Shown here: positions 9,386 through 18,375 of the stretch, piece after piece
Layout of the letters: each line of letters starts with the position of its first letter
Position numbering within the stretch: the first letter of the stretch is position 1
Source of the DNA: JAKLIH01 sp964618955
Lineage (GTDB): Bacteria > Patescibacteriota > Minisyncoccia > UBA6257 > JAKLIH01
Length of the DNA stretch: 29,993 nucleotides
NCBI GenBank assembly: GCA_964618955.1
Contig: CAZUBO010000008.1
Location: 1-29,993 of the forward strand
Reading direction: 5' to 3'
The notes under the pieces: generated by a model
Seen by the model: the letters and a program-made list of their open reading frames with translations, nothing else
What the model was told of the DNA's origin: nothing
Databases searched by the model: none
Position numbers and translations under genes: made by a program

Positions 9386-9408
9386 AAAAACACGTTTAAC
9401 GTGTTTTT
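9386..9408 (-). terminator. Terminator after tRNA-Lys
   Basis: Hairpin AAAAACACG/CGTGTTTTT with a five-base loop, just downstream of the tRNA 3' end on the minus strand and followed by a T-rich run. The CACG/CGTG core recurs in the terminator at 9953-9978. Confidence 0.75.
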
Positions 9409-9411
9409 TTG

Positions 9412-9484
9412 TGCCCCTAGCAGGACTCGAACCTGCGACCATCAGCTTAAAAGGCTGTTGCTCTACCAACTGAGCTATGGGGGC
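9412..9484 (-). tRNA. tRNA-Lys (anticodon UUU)
   Basis: 73 nt and folds into a cloverleaf: acceptor GCCCCCA/TAGGGGC, D arm GCTC-AGTTGGTA-GAGC, anticodon loop CTTTTAA with anticodon TTT, T arm GCAGG-TTCGAGT-CCTGC, discriminator A. Two imperfect pairs are seen: C6 opposite A67 in the acceptor and A27 opposite A43 at the top of the anticodon stem. CCA is not encoded. It has its own promoter and terminator. Confidence 0.93.
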
Positions 9485-9525
9485 AAGAGTAAAAAATAAA
9501 AGAACTGAGGTTCTTTATTGTTTTT

Positions 9526-9554
9526 ATTCTACTATAATATGATAGAAATGTCAA
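9526..9554 (-). promoter_or_regulatory. Promoter of tRNA-Lys
   Basis: TTGACA (9554-9549), 17 bases, TAGAAT (9531-9526), about 40 bases upstream of the tRNA. A 7-bp hairpin (9498-9515, AAAGAAC/GTTCTTT) lies in the short leader between promoter and tRNA. Confidence 0.8.
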
Positions 9555-9563
9555 TAGTTTTGC

Positions 9564-9592
9564 TTGCTTTTTCATATTTTTTAAGATATAAT
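9564..9592 (+). promoter_or_regulatory. Promoter of the small plus-strand gene
   Basis: TTGCTT (9564-9569), 17 bases, TATAAT (9587-9592), 24 bases before the ATG at 9617. It is back to back with the tRNA-Lys promoter, the two -35 boxes 9 bases apart. Confidence 0.75.
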
Positions 9593-9616
9593 TAACATAA
9601 TCTTAAACTAAATATC

Positions 9617-9943
9617 ATGGTTAATTTTAATATGAAAAATCAAAAAGCAATTGCTAAAACAGAACAACCAATACAAGGAGAAATTGTAGGAGAAAAATCA
9701 GAAATTACAATTCCGATAGAAGAAACTTTCTCAGAAGAAATGATGGCCAATGCAATAGAATTTAAACCAAAAGGTGAAGCGCCACTATCATATACCATAC
9801 CCATGATGATAAAATTAGCCACAAAAGAAAATCGATTAGTAAAATTTCGCCATTACAATGAAATAATATTTGTGTCATCAAAATCAAATCCCAAGGCAAT
9901 AAAAGCTAAATGCGAAAAAATACATAGAGCTCAAAAATGATAA
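9617..9943 (+). CDS. Small protein of unknown function
   Basis: 108 aa, not recognised. The coding sequence runs through an in-frame TGA (last residue Trp) to the TAA at 9941-9943. The N-terminal half is polar and rich in Lys and Glu, without a signal peptide. The C-terminal half (PLSYTIPMMIKLATKENRLVKFRHYNEIIFVSSKSNPKAIKAKCEKIHRAQKW) could form a small alpha/beta unit and is strongly basic at the end. ATG at 9617 is used; a second ATG at 9632 (MKNQK) is possible. It is one of only two plus-strand genes in the window, stands alone with its own promoter, and is convergent with ftsQ, sharing a terminator. It is probably real because promoter, frame and terminator agree. Confidence 0.65.
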
Positions 9944-9952
9944 TTACAAAAG

Positions 9953-9978
9953 AAAAACACGCTGTAAAGCGTGTTTTT
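9953..9978. terminator. Bidirectional terminator between the small plus-strand gene and ftsQ
   Basis: Hairpin AAAAACACGCT-GTAA-AGCGTGTTTTT. The A run and T run on either side let it serve both convergent genes. Confidence 0.85.
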
Positions 9979-10794
9979 CTATTTATAATATAATTTATTA
10001 GGATAAAAGCGCATATCGATATAGTTGGCAATTATTTTTTTGTTTTGACTTTCTTTAGCAAAGAATTGATTAGCCGCGTTAAAGGCTTCAACTATATCAG
10101 TATTTAAAGTTAAATATATTTTGTATTTATTAATTCCGATTAAAGTAATAGCACTAGGAGTATTTAAAGAATATTCAAAACTAATAATAGATTGATCAAT
10201 TTTTTGAGTCTTTAAATAAGCAAACAACTTATTGAAGCTAGCAACTGAAGGCTCATCTCAAATTTGATTTAAATTAGAATTGTTTTGATTGGTAATAGTG
10301 ATAGTAACAAGTTTTTCTTTGCTTAATAAATTGCTTTTGAAAACCTTCCCTTCAGAGCTTAAGTAGGTATTATTCTTACCGCCATCTAAAAAGGCTGAAT
10401 CTTTTAAATTTTCAAAGGCAATACGAGCAATAGGACTTTTTTCAGTAACAACAACATTTAAAGTTCTGGTAAAAAAATTCTTAGAAATATTAACTTCATC
10501 AATATCAGCTAGAAATACTTTTTTGATATTAGAAATATCAACAAAAACTAAATTATTGCTTATATGTAAAACAGATTTACCACCAATTAGAGTTTCGATC
10601 TCTTTACGGACTAAACCTTCAGGAACACGTTTGGTACCAATAATTTTAATATTATTGATTTTAAAAATATTACTAAATAAAAGAATATATCCTAAAAAAC
10701 CAAAAATTGATAACAGACAAAAAACACCGAGTAAACGACGCATTTGACGTTGTCTTTGCTTTTGAAGATATTTGGTTTTAAATTGGCGACTCAT
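9979..10794 (-). CDS. ftsQ: Cell division protein FtsQ/DivIB
   Basis: 271 aa, with one in-frame TGA (NQIWDEPS) that would otherwise split the gene. A basic cytoplasmic tail (KYLQKQRQRQMRR) is followed by one membrane helix (about 20-44, LLGVFCLLSIFGFLGYILLF). Next comes a POTRA domain: FKINNIKIIGTKRVPEGLVRKEI, then an FtsQ beta domain with RTLNVVVTEKSPIARIAF and SSEGKVF. FtsQ links the early Z-ring to the septal peptidoglycan synthase through FtsB and FtsL. Here it is not in a mur-ftsQ-ftsA-ftsZ cluster but follows serS by 3 bases. The family is very divergent in sequence, so the call rests on architecture and the typical POTRA pattern. Confidence 0.8.
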
Positions 10795-10797
10795 TTT

Positions 10798-12069
10798 TTA
10801 TTTTTTGGCTTTTATTATTGAAATTGGTTTAGGCATGAACTTTTGTAAAATTTTTGGAATCTTAACTGATCCATCTTTCTGTTGATAGTTTTCTAATATA
10901 GCAATTAAAATTCGAGGAGAAGCTAAAACAGTATTATTCAAAGCAAAACAATATCTCTTATTACCAGCTTCGTCTTGGAATTTGATATTTGATCTACGGG
11001 TTTGTCAGTCAGTTAAATTTGAACAGGAATGAGTCTCACCATACCCTTCTCTACTTGGCATATATGTTTCAATGTCATGAGCAAGATATTTACCAGCACC
11101 CATATCGCCAGTACATAAATTCAAAACTCTATATGGTAAATTTAATTCTTTTAGAACTTCTTCGGATATAGCCATCATTTCGTTAAAATATTTTTCAGCT
11201 AATGATAAATCATTTTCGCAAATCATAACTTGTTCAACTTTTAAGAATTCATTAACTCTATACAATCCTTTAGTATCTTTGCCATAAGAACCAACTTCAC
11301 TACGATAACAAGGTGAAAAAGCACAAACTTTGATTGGCAATTGTTTTTTAACTAAAACTTCGTCGCTATAATAGGCTAAAAGAGATAATTCTGAAGTACC
11401 AGCTAAATATGAATCAGGATCATTGCTTAATTTAAAGACTTCATCTTTTAAGTATGGGAAAAAACCAGAACCAAAGAATGTAAAGTCCTTAACAATAGTA
11501 GGAACTGTCATAGGTATAAAACCTTTTTTAACTATCTTGGAAAAGGCATAATTAATTAAAGCCATATGTAATAAAGCACCCTCATTCTTCAAATAATACC
11601 CGCGAGAGCCATGAGCTTTGGTGCCTTTATCGAAATCAATAATATCTAAATCAATACCTAATTGAATATGGTCTTTGATTTTGAAATTGAATTTAGGAAT
11701 CTTGCCAACGGTCTTTAAAACAACATTCTCTTCAGAATCTTTACCAACAGGAGTAGAACTTGAAACAATATTAGGAATTCTAAAATATATATCTTCAAAT
11801 TCAGTTTTAATTGAATTAAAATTCAATTCTAACTTTTCAACTTCTTCTTTTAGTAACTTTCCTTGAGAAATTAAATCATCATTACGTTGATCCTTCATAC
11901 GGCTAGCAATTTCATTTCTTTTAGCGCGTAATGTTTCAATCTTAATTAGAAGTTGGCGTTTAGATTCATCCAATTGAATTAATTTATCAATATCTAAAAC
12001 AAGACCTTTGTTAACGCAAACTTCTTTAATTAATTCGGTATTTTCTTTTATGTAGTTTATATCTAACAT
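10798..12069 (-). CDS. serS: Seryl-tRNA synthetase
   Basis: 423 aa, the normal length. The N-terminal coiled-coil arm (about 30-110, DESKRQLLIKIETLRAKRNEI onward) binds the long variable arm of tRNA-Ser. The catalytic core has class II motif 2 (CYRSEVGSYGKDTKGLYRVNEF) and motif 3 near the C-terminus (GDMGAGKYLAHDIE, ASPRILIAILENYQ). One in-frame TGA gives NLTDWQTRRSN, where many homologues have an aromatic residue (DFQARR). Translation past this TGA is required, since motif 3 lies beyond it. It charges tRNA-Ser with serine. It is co-transcribed with the orphan upstream (16-base gap) and ftsQ downstream (3-base gap). Confidence 0.95.
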
Positions 12070-12085
12070 ATTTTAAAATTTAATT

Positions 12086-12634
12086 TTATTCTTTACAGCA
12101 ATCAACCAAGTTCTTAACAATATTACCAATCTTAGAGAAGATAGAAGCGGAAGGATGATTAATTATTTTTTCTTTCGATTCGCCAATAGGAACACTAACA
12201 TCAGCTTCAGGAATACCACTCTTAACATCCTTAACATCAATAATTTTAAGATTTAATGCTCAGAATAAAGAATAGAGGTTATATGACTTATCAAAGAGAT
12301 CTTTAGCTAAAGTAGTTTCGTTGCTTTTTAATTTCTTGGTTGCAACTTCCATAATACGCATTGAAGCAGCTAGTAAGTGCTTAGAAATACATCAGACTTC
12401 CCCTGTTGGATCTTTAACTATCTCCTTTAAGAGTTCGGCTCGCATTTTGCGAACATCATTTAACATATCTAAGAATTTCTGATCTTTAGTTTTTCCATAG
12501 GAAAAGAAAAAATGTTCTTCTAAAGATATTAAATTCATAATGCCGATAGACAAATCTTCGCCAGAAGCTAAATCTAAAACATTATCTTTCATATTGTTTA
12601 TCTTTTTTGATAATTCTTCACCATTAGTGATCAT
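12086..12634 (-). CDS. Conserved-looking protein of unknown function
   Basis: 182 aa, not recognised. One in-frame TGA lies in TGEVWCISKHLLA. It is mainly helical, soluble and has no signal peptide: a first helical part (NGEELSKKINNMKDNVLDLA, then MNLISLEEHFFFSYGKT) and a second (SKHLLAASMRIMEVATKKLKS, then FDKSYNLYSLFWALNLKIID). The tail ends in IVKNLVDCCKE. The overall look, with amphipathic helices and a central HLLAASMRIMEV segment, suggests a small all-helical bundle. It lies between the CPVC membrane protein and serS within one operon. I infer no function. Confidence 0.65.
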
Positions 12635-12664
12635 ATTGGAAAATTTAAATTTATTAAATATATT

Positions 12665-13177
12665 CTAGCAGAATTTGTAGAAAAATACAAAGCTAAAGAC
12701 TAAAAGCAATACCAAAGGAATAACAACTTTTTGATATGGAAAATATACTTTGCCTTTGTTCCCCTTTTTTAATCAGTTATTAATAAAAATACTAGTATAG
12801 ACTAAGATAGAACCAATAACTGACGAAAACAATAAGCGATCAATACCAAAGATTTTATTCATAGAATGGCCTAAAATATTCATTAATTTTAAAGGCGAAA
12901 AAGTAATTAAAAAGAATGATAAAAGAATAACTCAAAAAGAAAATTTAAAATCTTTGTTTTTCTTTTGAAGGTATTCTTTTAATCAAATTGTCATAGAGAT
13001 TAAAAGCCCACCAACTCATAAACCAGAAACTAAATCATCAATACCTAAATAGCGACAAAGACCAACGCCAGAAGCAATAGCGATAGTACAGACGGGACAA
13101 ACAGCTTTAGTTACAAAAGGCAGAAAAGTTAGAATTGATATCGAAGATAAGATTTTAAATATTTTTTTTGAATTCAT
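12665..13177 (-). CDS. Small polytopic membrane protein with N-terminal CPVC motif
   Basis: 170 aa. A hydrophobic, signal-like start (KILSSISILTFLPFVTKA) leads to VCPVCTIAIASGVGLCRYLG, then GIDDLVSGLWVGGLLISMTIWL and further membrane helices (about five in all), ending in a basic, aromatic tail. Similar proteins with CPxC followed by GLCRxLGIDD and GLWxGGL occur widely in CPR genomes; I know no assigned function. CPVC resembles a thioredoxin-like or vitamin K epoxide reductase-like redox pair, or a metal site, placed at the outer face of the first helix. It lies 5 bases after the upstream orphan and 30 before the next one. Several Trp are TGA. Confidence 0.75.
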
Positions 13178-13182
13178 GATTT

Positions 13183-13713
13183 TTAAATTAAATTTTTGTT
13201 TTTTAATAAATTAATAAATTGATTGGTTTTTTCATAAAGTTTTTCTTTAGACATATCTGAAACAGATTGATATTCGGGATTTTTAATAATTGTGCTATCA
13301 AAATATTTATTATATATTGTTTCTCAAAAAGCAATCAGAATTTCGTGTTTTAAATATGCTAGAGCTTGTAATTTATTTTTTTCAGGATATTTACCTTTAA
13401 ATTTTCAATGAGTAGCTAGTGTATTTTTAGAAAACAATGTTTGAATAAAAGACACAATTGCTACCATAAAATCTCTATGTTGAATTTCTTCTAATGGCTT
13501 TTCTAACATATCAAAGAGTTCTTTTTTTTGATAGTTGAAATAACCAAAATCTTCTTGATTAAAATTCTTAAAATCACAATATAGGAATGGATTATCGAAT
13601 TCTTTTTGATAATTCTCAGGAATGGTATATTTAAAAGGAATATCAAATAAACCACAAGTATTTAACGGCGATTCTCCTTTGTCTAAATTTTCTGGTTGAT
13701 TAAAATTAAACAT
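13183..13713 (-). CDS. Small protein of unknown function
   Basis: 176 aa, not recognised. It reads through TGA at ATHWKFKG and FWETI. The N-terminal half is acidic and aromatic (FNQPENLDKGESPLNTCGLF, NPFLYCDFKNFNQEDFGYFN); the C-terminal half is helical and basic (QALAYLKHEILIAF, KEKLYEKTNQFINLLKNKN). There is no signal peptide or membrane segment, so it is probably cytoplasmic. It precedes the CPVC membrane protein by 5 bases, so the two are co-translated. Upstream lies a decayed fragment related to the 13880-14416 gene. Confidence 0.6.
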
Positions 13714-13732
13714 TTGGTATTTTATTAAATTA

Positions 13733-13879
13733 TTATCCAGTTCGATATTCTTCTAAAAATATCTTTATTTTTTAACGATGGTAGGTGAATCCAAAGAAAT
13801 ATGTACTTCCATAATTTTTTTGAATTCATGATATGAAAAATTAATAATTGGATTATTAAGAAATTTAGCTTTAAAAATT
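13733..13879 (-). pseudogene. Decayed duplicate of the 3' end of the upstream orphan gene
   Basis: Directly after the TAG at 13880 the minus strand encodes NFSYHEFKKIMEVHISLDSP, then VKK, a stop, and in another frame IFLEEYRTG. This lines up with the end of the upstream protein (NFPVNEINVYESQKISLTLP, then NIKEFLEQY) with the same spacing between NF, ISL and FLE. Adding one A to an A6 run would give VKKIKIFLEEY and restore the frame. It is probably a relic of a tandem copy, or the true end of a second gene damaged by a one-base error. Confidence 0.5.
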
Positions 13880-14416
13880 CTAATACTGTTCTAAAAATTC
13901 TTTTATATTACTTAAAACTATTGGAAGTGTTAGAGATATTTTTTGGGATTCATAAACATTAATCTCGTTAACAGGAAAATTCAGAATCTGACCAAAAGCA
14001 TATCTTAAGAAATATTCATAAGTTTCGGATCTCATTAAATTAGTCTCTTCAACAAGTCTATAGGGATAATGATAAGTATCTTCTTCTTGATTTACAATGA
14101 ACAATCTATCTTTGTCATAGGCTATTTTTATAAAAGCAAAAAAATCTCTTAGATACTTTTCTATTAATTCTTGGCTATCACCTTCTAATTCTTGATTACT
14201 AATCTTGGCTAATTCTACTTTAACCTTATTGAGTAATTTATTCTTAGTGGCTTTAATTCGATCTCGTATTTTGTAATCAATAGGAGTAAAACTTCATTTA
14301 TAGTCTTTGAAATCAAAATTACTCATTAATCATTTTTTATCGGAACCTTCTGTTTGAGAATTATCAATAGATTTGTTTTTACTAGAGTCTTTAGGGTCGG
14401 GTTGATATAGATTCAT
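13880..14416 (-). CDS. Small protein of unknown function, first gene of the serS-ftsQ operon
   Basis: 178 aa from the ATG at 14416, through two in-frame TGA codons (KKWLMSN, YKWSFTP). The first 30 residues are disordered and polar (PDPKDSSKNKSIDNSQTEGS). The middle is basic and helical (YKIRDRIKATKNKLLNKVKVEL); the rest is mixed, with YHYPYRLVEETNLMRSETYE and FPVNEINVYESQKISLTLP. There is no signal peptide or membrane segment. I do not recognise it. It has a near-consensus promoter 41 bases upstream and is followed by a degenerate copy of its own C-terminus. Confidence 0.65.
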
Positions 14417-14456
14417 AATATATTTTTATTATTAAAACAAAGTCTTAATTACAATA

Positions 14457-14485
14457 ATTATAGTAAAAGTAACAATAAAAGTCAA
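14457..14485 (-). promoter_or_regulatory. Promoter of the operon ending with serS-ftsQ
   Basis: TTGACT (14485-14480), 17 bases, perfect TATAAT (14462-14457). It follows immediately on the terminator at 14489-14524. Confidence 0.8.
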
Positions 14486-14488
14486 GTT

Positions 14489-14524
14489 AATTTAAAAGGA
14501 GATGACTTCATCCCCTTTTAAATT
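14489..14524 (-). terminator. Terminator after the rubrerythrin-desulforedoxin unit
   Basis: Long hairpin with outer arms AATTTAAAAGG/CCTTTTAAATT and inner arms GATGA/TCATC, 4 bases past the stop at 14529. The CCTTTTAAATT tail is shared with the terminators at 19369 and 19793. Confidence 0.8.
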
Positions 14525-14528
14525 GTAT

Positions 14529-14774
14529 TTATTGTTCGTCTTCATCATCAGTAAATTCATCATCTTCTTCATCGGCATTGATTTTAGTTAAATCATCACC
14601 ATCAATATTCATTAATTCTTCATCCCCCAAAAAGGCAGGATCACCTTCTTCTAAGATATTAGTTTTTAATAGCATAGATTTGCCACAGCAAACCAACTCC
14701 CCTTCGCCTCCAGCAATAACTTTTACAGTATTGCCACAGACTGAGCATCGATAGACTTGATCTTCGGTAGTCAT
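14529..14774 (-). CDS. Desulforedoxin-type iron protein with acidic tail
   Basis: 81 aa from the ATG at 14774. Residues 8-35 form the N-terminal domain of desulfoferrodoxin: YRCSVCGNTVKVIAGGEGEL, then VCCGKSM, giving CxxC and CC that bind one iron as Fe(Cys)4. The catalytic superoxide reductase (neelaredoxin) domain is absent. A strongly acidic tail (about 50-81, GDDLTKINADEEDDEFTDDE) replaces it. It probably acts as a small electron carrier or iron protein for the rubrerythrin encoded 35 bases upstream, in the same transcription unit. There is no in-frame TGA and no Trp in the protein. Confidence 0.8.
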   Translation of the reverse strand: MTTEDQVYRCSVCGNTVKVIAGGEGELVCCGKSMLLKTNILEEGDPAFLGDEELMNIDGDDLTKINADEEDDEFTDDEDEQ

Positions 14775-14809
14775 GATCAAAATTTTATTTAATTTGTTAA
14801 TTTTTTAAA

Positions 14810-15391
14810 TTAGTATTCTTCGTTTTTTAATTGATAAAAGGCTTGAGCGTGTTTACAAGATGGGCATTCTTTAGGTGCTGAGGTTGCAAAATGGACATAA
14901 CCACATTCACGGCAGACTCAGTAGACTTCAGTTGATTTTTCAAAAACAGTTCCATCCATTAAATTCTTTAAAAGTTTTTGATAGCGTTCAGAATGATGAT
15001 TCTCAGCTACTAATACTGCTCTAAATCATTTGGCGATTTCAGGATAGCCTTCATCATCAGCAGTTTTGGCAAAATCAGAATACATTATTTCTCATTCATA
15101 ATTTTCGCCAAGTATTGCAAGTTGAAGATTCTTTTTAGTATCACCAATATCAATAGCGCATTCAGTTTCAACTTTGATTTTGTCCAAACCAACTTCTTCA
15201 GCTTTTAAAGTTTGGATTTTGTTAAAGATTTGTTTAGCATGTTCGCGCTCTTGGTCAGCAGTATCCAAGAAGATAGCTGCGATTTGTTCGTACCCTTCTG
15301 TCTTGGCAATCTTTGCAAACATAGTATAGCGATTGCGAGCTTGGGATTCCCCAATGAAAGCTTTGACTAAATTTTCTAAAGTTTTTTTCAT
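14810..15391 (-). CDS. Rubrerythrin
   Basis: 193 aa, with all three Trp (ENYEWEIMY, IAKWFRA, VYWVCRECG) encoded by TGA. The N-terminal four-helix diiron domain has the expected iron ligands in two related halves: GESQARNRYTMFA with DQEREHA, and GENYEW with AENHHSERY. The C-terminus is a rubredoxin-like domain, CRECGYVH...CPSCKHAQAFYQ, with four Cys for one iron. Rubrerythrin reduces hydrogen peroxide to water in anaerobes and microaerophiles. It is transcribed with the desulforedoxin-type gene, forming a small oxidative-stress unit. It has its own promoter and no Shine-Dalgarno sequence. Confidence 0.95.
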
Positions 15392-15424
15392 AGAATTTAA
15401 TTTAAAAATTATTTAATTAAGAAT

Positions 15425-15453
15425 AATTTATATAATTTTTGAATTATTGTCAA
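15425..15453 (-). promoter_or_regulatory. Promoter of the rubrerythrin unit
   Basis: TTGACA (15453-15448), 17 bases, TAAATT (15430-15425), 34 bases before the ATG at 15391. It starts only 11 bases after the stop of the flavoprotein gene, with no hairpin in between, so read-through from upstream is likely. Confidence 0.7.
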
Positions 15454-15464
15454 TAGCAAAAACG

Positions 15465-16706
15465 TTATTCAACAAAATTTTGGCCAACTAAATATCCAGT
15501 AGTTCAACACATCTGAAGATTGTAACCCCCAGTCTTGCCATCAATATCTAAAACTTCACCAGCGAAATACAAATTTTTAATAATCTTTGATTTTAAAGTC
15601 TTTTGGTCGACTTCTTTTAGATCAACTCCACCAGAAGTAACAATGGCATTTTCAAAACCTAAGTGACCATTGATAACAATCTCTAAATTCTTTAAAAGTT
15701 TTACAACAGTTAATCGCTCTTCTCTAGTAACTTGATGAACTTTTTTCTTAATATCGATTTTAGATAATTTTAGAATTGGTTCAATCAAATACAAAGGTAA
15801 CAAATCTTTCAAAGAATTTTTGAAATCATGATTTTTATATATCTCAAAATCTTTTTGAAGACGCAGGTCTAATTCTTTTTCAGTTAGAGCTGGTTTTAAA
15901 TCTAAAACCAAAGTAACATTGCCTTTTGATAGCAACTTAACAACTTCATTGCTAATATTTAAAACTATTGGACCAGAAATACCAAAATGGGTAAATAGTA
16001 TTTCACCAAAAACACCCTTCTTAGCGCCTTTGATTTTTAAACTCACATTCTTTAAAGCTAAGCCTGATAATTGAGGAATTCAAGGATTAGTAGCTTTCAA
16101 AGGTACTAAAGCTGGAAGAATTTCAGTAACTTTATGACCCATAACTTTTAGCATGGTATAGATAGCACCATCAGATCCAGTGATTGGATAGGCTTTACCA
16201 CCAGTAGCAATTAAGTAGTTCTTACCTACTACTACCCTGCCATCGGCTAATTCAATATCAGTAATAGTTTTGTTTTTAACATGGAAATGAAGAACATTAG
16301 AACTTCTTCAAATATGGACATGATTTTTTTCTAAATTGGTTTCAAAGAAATGCAAAACACTCTGACCATCATCAGAACTTGGGAAATACCGATTGCCTCG
16401 TTCAACTTTTAAAGCTAGACCACCCTTTTCAAAGAATTTTAAAGTTTCTTTGACACCAAATTTTGAAAAACCAGAATACAAAAACTTACCACCTTCGTTG
16501 TAATTAGCAATCATCTTTTTAAAGTCTAATTCGTCATGAGTGATATTACATCTACCTTTGCCAGTTAATAGCAACTTCCTGCCCAAAGCACGATTGCGAT
16601 CGATAATTAGAATTCTATTATCTTCTTTTTGAGAAGCGATTAATCCAGCCATCATACCAGCAGGACCACCACCGATGATAACTAAATCATAAACAATATT
16701 TTCCAT
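15465..16706 (-). CDS. BaiN/HI0933-family NAD(P)/FAD-dependent oxidoreductase
   Basis: 413 aa, normal length. The N-terminal FAD-binding Rossmann motif is DLVIIGGGPAGMMAGL (about 8-23), followed by the family signature GRKLLLTGKGRCNITH (about 42-57). YFPSSDDGQSV, YLIATGGKAYPITGSDG and the C-terminal GEVLDIDGKTGGYNLQ close the FAD domain, with an inserted beta domain in the middle. TGA-encoded Trp occur at HIWRSS, NPWIPQL and QMCWTTG. The family is widespread and its physiological substrate is mostly unknown; some members act in bile acid metabolism. It is the last gene of a five-gene operon with Dus, DUF998-like, radical SAM and Smr genes. Confidence 0.9.
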
Positions 16707-16723
16707 AAGTAATTTTTAATTTG

Positions 16724-17005
16724 TTAAAAATATATTAGAAGATAACCATTAGTAGTATTATCAGCATAATTCTTGATAGTATTATCAGTTACAAAACCAT
16801 TGAGAATAGTACGGACACGATAAATCAGAACGGGTTCATTATTGATGGAATGTAGTCCCTTACCAACAATGATTTGCAGGTAGTGATGACCATTGTCTTT
16901 GACATCAATAATTGATTCCAAAAACAAATCTTTGAGATAATCAAAAGAAACGTTAGTGCCTAACATATGACAATCAATAATTGGAACTGGTTTGGAATTA
17001 TCCAT
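16724..17005 (-). CDS. Stand-alone Smr domain protein
   Basis: 93 aa, essentially one Smr domain as at the C-terminus of MutS2. It has the N-terminal DCH motif (IIDCHMLGTNVSFDYLKDLF), then HHYLQIIVGKGLHS, the conserved [IV]xGKGxHS loop, and a C-terminal helix and strand (YRVRTILNGF). Smr domains bind or nick nucleic acid and act in recombination control or rescue of collided ribosomes. Here the domain is free, without MutS or PPR partners, so the target is open. It lies 2 bases after the radical SAM gene and 17 before the flavoprotein gene. There is no in-frame TGA and no Trp. Confidence 0.8.
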   Translation of the reverse strand: MDNSKPVPIIDCHMLGTNVSFDYLKDLFLESIIDVKDNGHHYLQIIVGKGLHSINNEPVLIYRVRTILNGFVTDNTIKNYADNTTNGYLLIYF

Positions 17006-17007
17006 AA

Positions 17008-17820
17008 TTAATTAAAAGGATTTTGTTTATTAAAGTCGGGAATAAAAAAATCTTTAGCATTCTCTTCAAAAGGCTGAAAGAAAACTTCTTCAAAGTCAAA
17101 TTTATTTAAATAATTCATAACATCATTGTATTCATCAACATTGATGGGACGATTTAATTTCACAATATCTTTGGCTTTGTATAGTGGATTATATTGAGTC
17201 ATTAGACTCAAAATGATATTAGATGAAAAAGAATTGATAATATCTAAAGCATCTTTAGTATTATCAGTATGATTAGGAAGAATTAAATGACGAATGATAA
17301 CTCCCTTCTTCATAACATCATTTTCAATAATATTATTAGGTTGTTGACGAATCATCTCGATAATTGCGTTAGAAGCAACTTCTTTATAGTTTTTGACTTT
17401 AGAATATTCTTCAGCTAATAAATTAGAACTATATTTAAAATCAGGAAGATAGATATCAATAAGACCTTCTAAAGCTTTAAGGTCTTCGACTTTATCATAA
17501 GCATTAGTATTGTATACTATAGGGATAATCAAGCCTTTTTGCTTAGCTTCCAAAATAGCATCCCGTATTTGATTTACTCAGATAGTCGGAGTAATCAAAT
17601 TGATGTTATGAGACCCTTGCTTTTGTAAGTCTAGCATAATATCAGCCAATTGGCTAATTTCGTAATCTTGACCAATTCATTCTTGGGATATCTGATAATT
17701 CTGACAAAACTGACAATGAAGATTACAACCAGAAAAAAAGATAGTTCCAGAGCCTTGAGTCCCAGAAATTATAGGTTCTTCACCATAATGCTTACCAAAT
17801 CAGGCAATTTTGACTTTCAT
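17008..17820 (-). CDS. PflA-like radical SAM protein
   Basis: 270 aa from the ATG at 17820. The 4Fe-4S site is GCNLHCQFCQN (Cx3Cx2C, about residues 31-38), preceded by GSGTIFF as in the COG1313 group of pyruvate formate-lyase activase-like proteins. Further conserved parts are ITPTIWVNQI, YNTNAYDKV, IDIYLPDFKY, GVIIRHLILPNH and SLMTQYNP. TGA-encoded Trp occur at KIAWFGKH, SQEWIGQD and TIWVNQ. The family binds SAM through the cluster and starts radical chemistry; the target of this subgroup is not established. No glycyl-radical enzyme gene is nearby. It lies between the DUF998-like and Smr genes, spaced by 2-3 bases. Confidence 0.88.
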
Positions 17821-17823
17821 GAA

Positions 17824-18375
17824 TTAGTGTTTAAATTTATATATAAAATAGAAAACTCAGATCATACATATTGATAAAGTAACAATCTCAGGAATAGCTA
17901 AGCCTAACTTAAAGACAAACAATCAGATACCAAAAAACAAAAATCACACACTAATTAAAGTTATAGCTATAGTTTTGGTAGCAATTCCTAATTCGTAATT
18001 AGTATCTAAAAGATTCTTACCCAGATAAAACAATCCCAAAGGAAAAGTAACAAAAAAAGAAATTGCAAAAACAAAATGAATTAAGTATGTTTTGGTAAAA
18101 ATACCAATGAAAGTTAAGAAGATTGAAGAGAACAAAAGAAACAAGCGGCAAAGGCCTTTGGAATGTTCTCTATTGATAACCAGTAAAGTAAAAATACCTA
18201 AAGTAATGCCGCTAACGATCAAACTGATATTAAAAAATTCATTTACAAGACCAAAATCACTCAAAGAATCTTTGATTCAACTAAAGCCAGTATAATACGA
18301 AGAGTAGACCGAAACAAATATCAGAATAAAACTTAGAAGAATTAGTCTTGAATTTTTTTTAATTGATTTTGGCAT
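17824..18375 (-). CDS. DUF998-like membrane protein
   Basis: 183 aa, about six membrane helices, with TGA-encoded Trp at FSWIKDS, SVWFLFFGIW and MIWVF. The segment LSDFGLVNEFFNISLIVSGI matches the usual DUF998 pattern (LSDLG, then N-x-SLI-x-GI after the first helix). After it come RLFLLFSSIFLTFIGIF and FVTFPLGLFYLG. The family's function is unknown. The 5' end overlaps the 3' end of the Dus gene by 17 bases and the stop is 3 bases before the radical SAM gene, so it is tightly coupled. The family call is moderate; membrane topology is clear. Confidence 0.7.
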
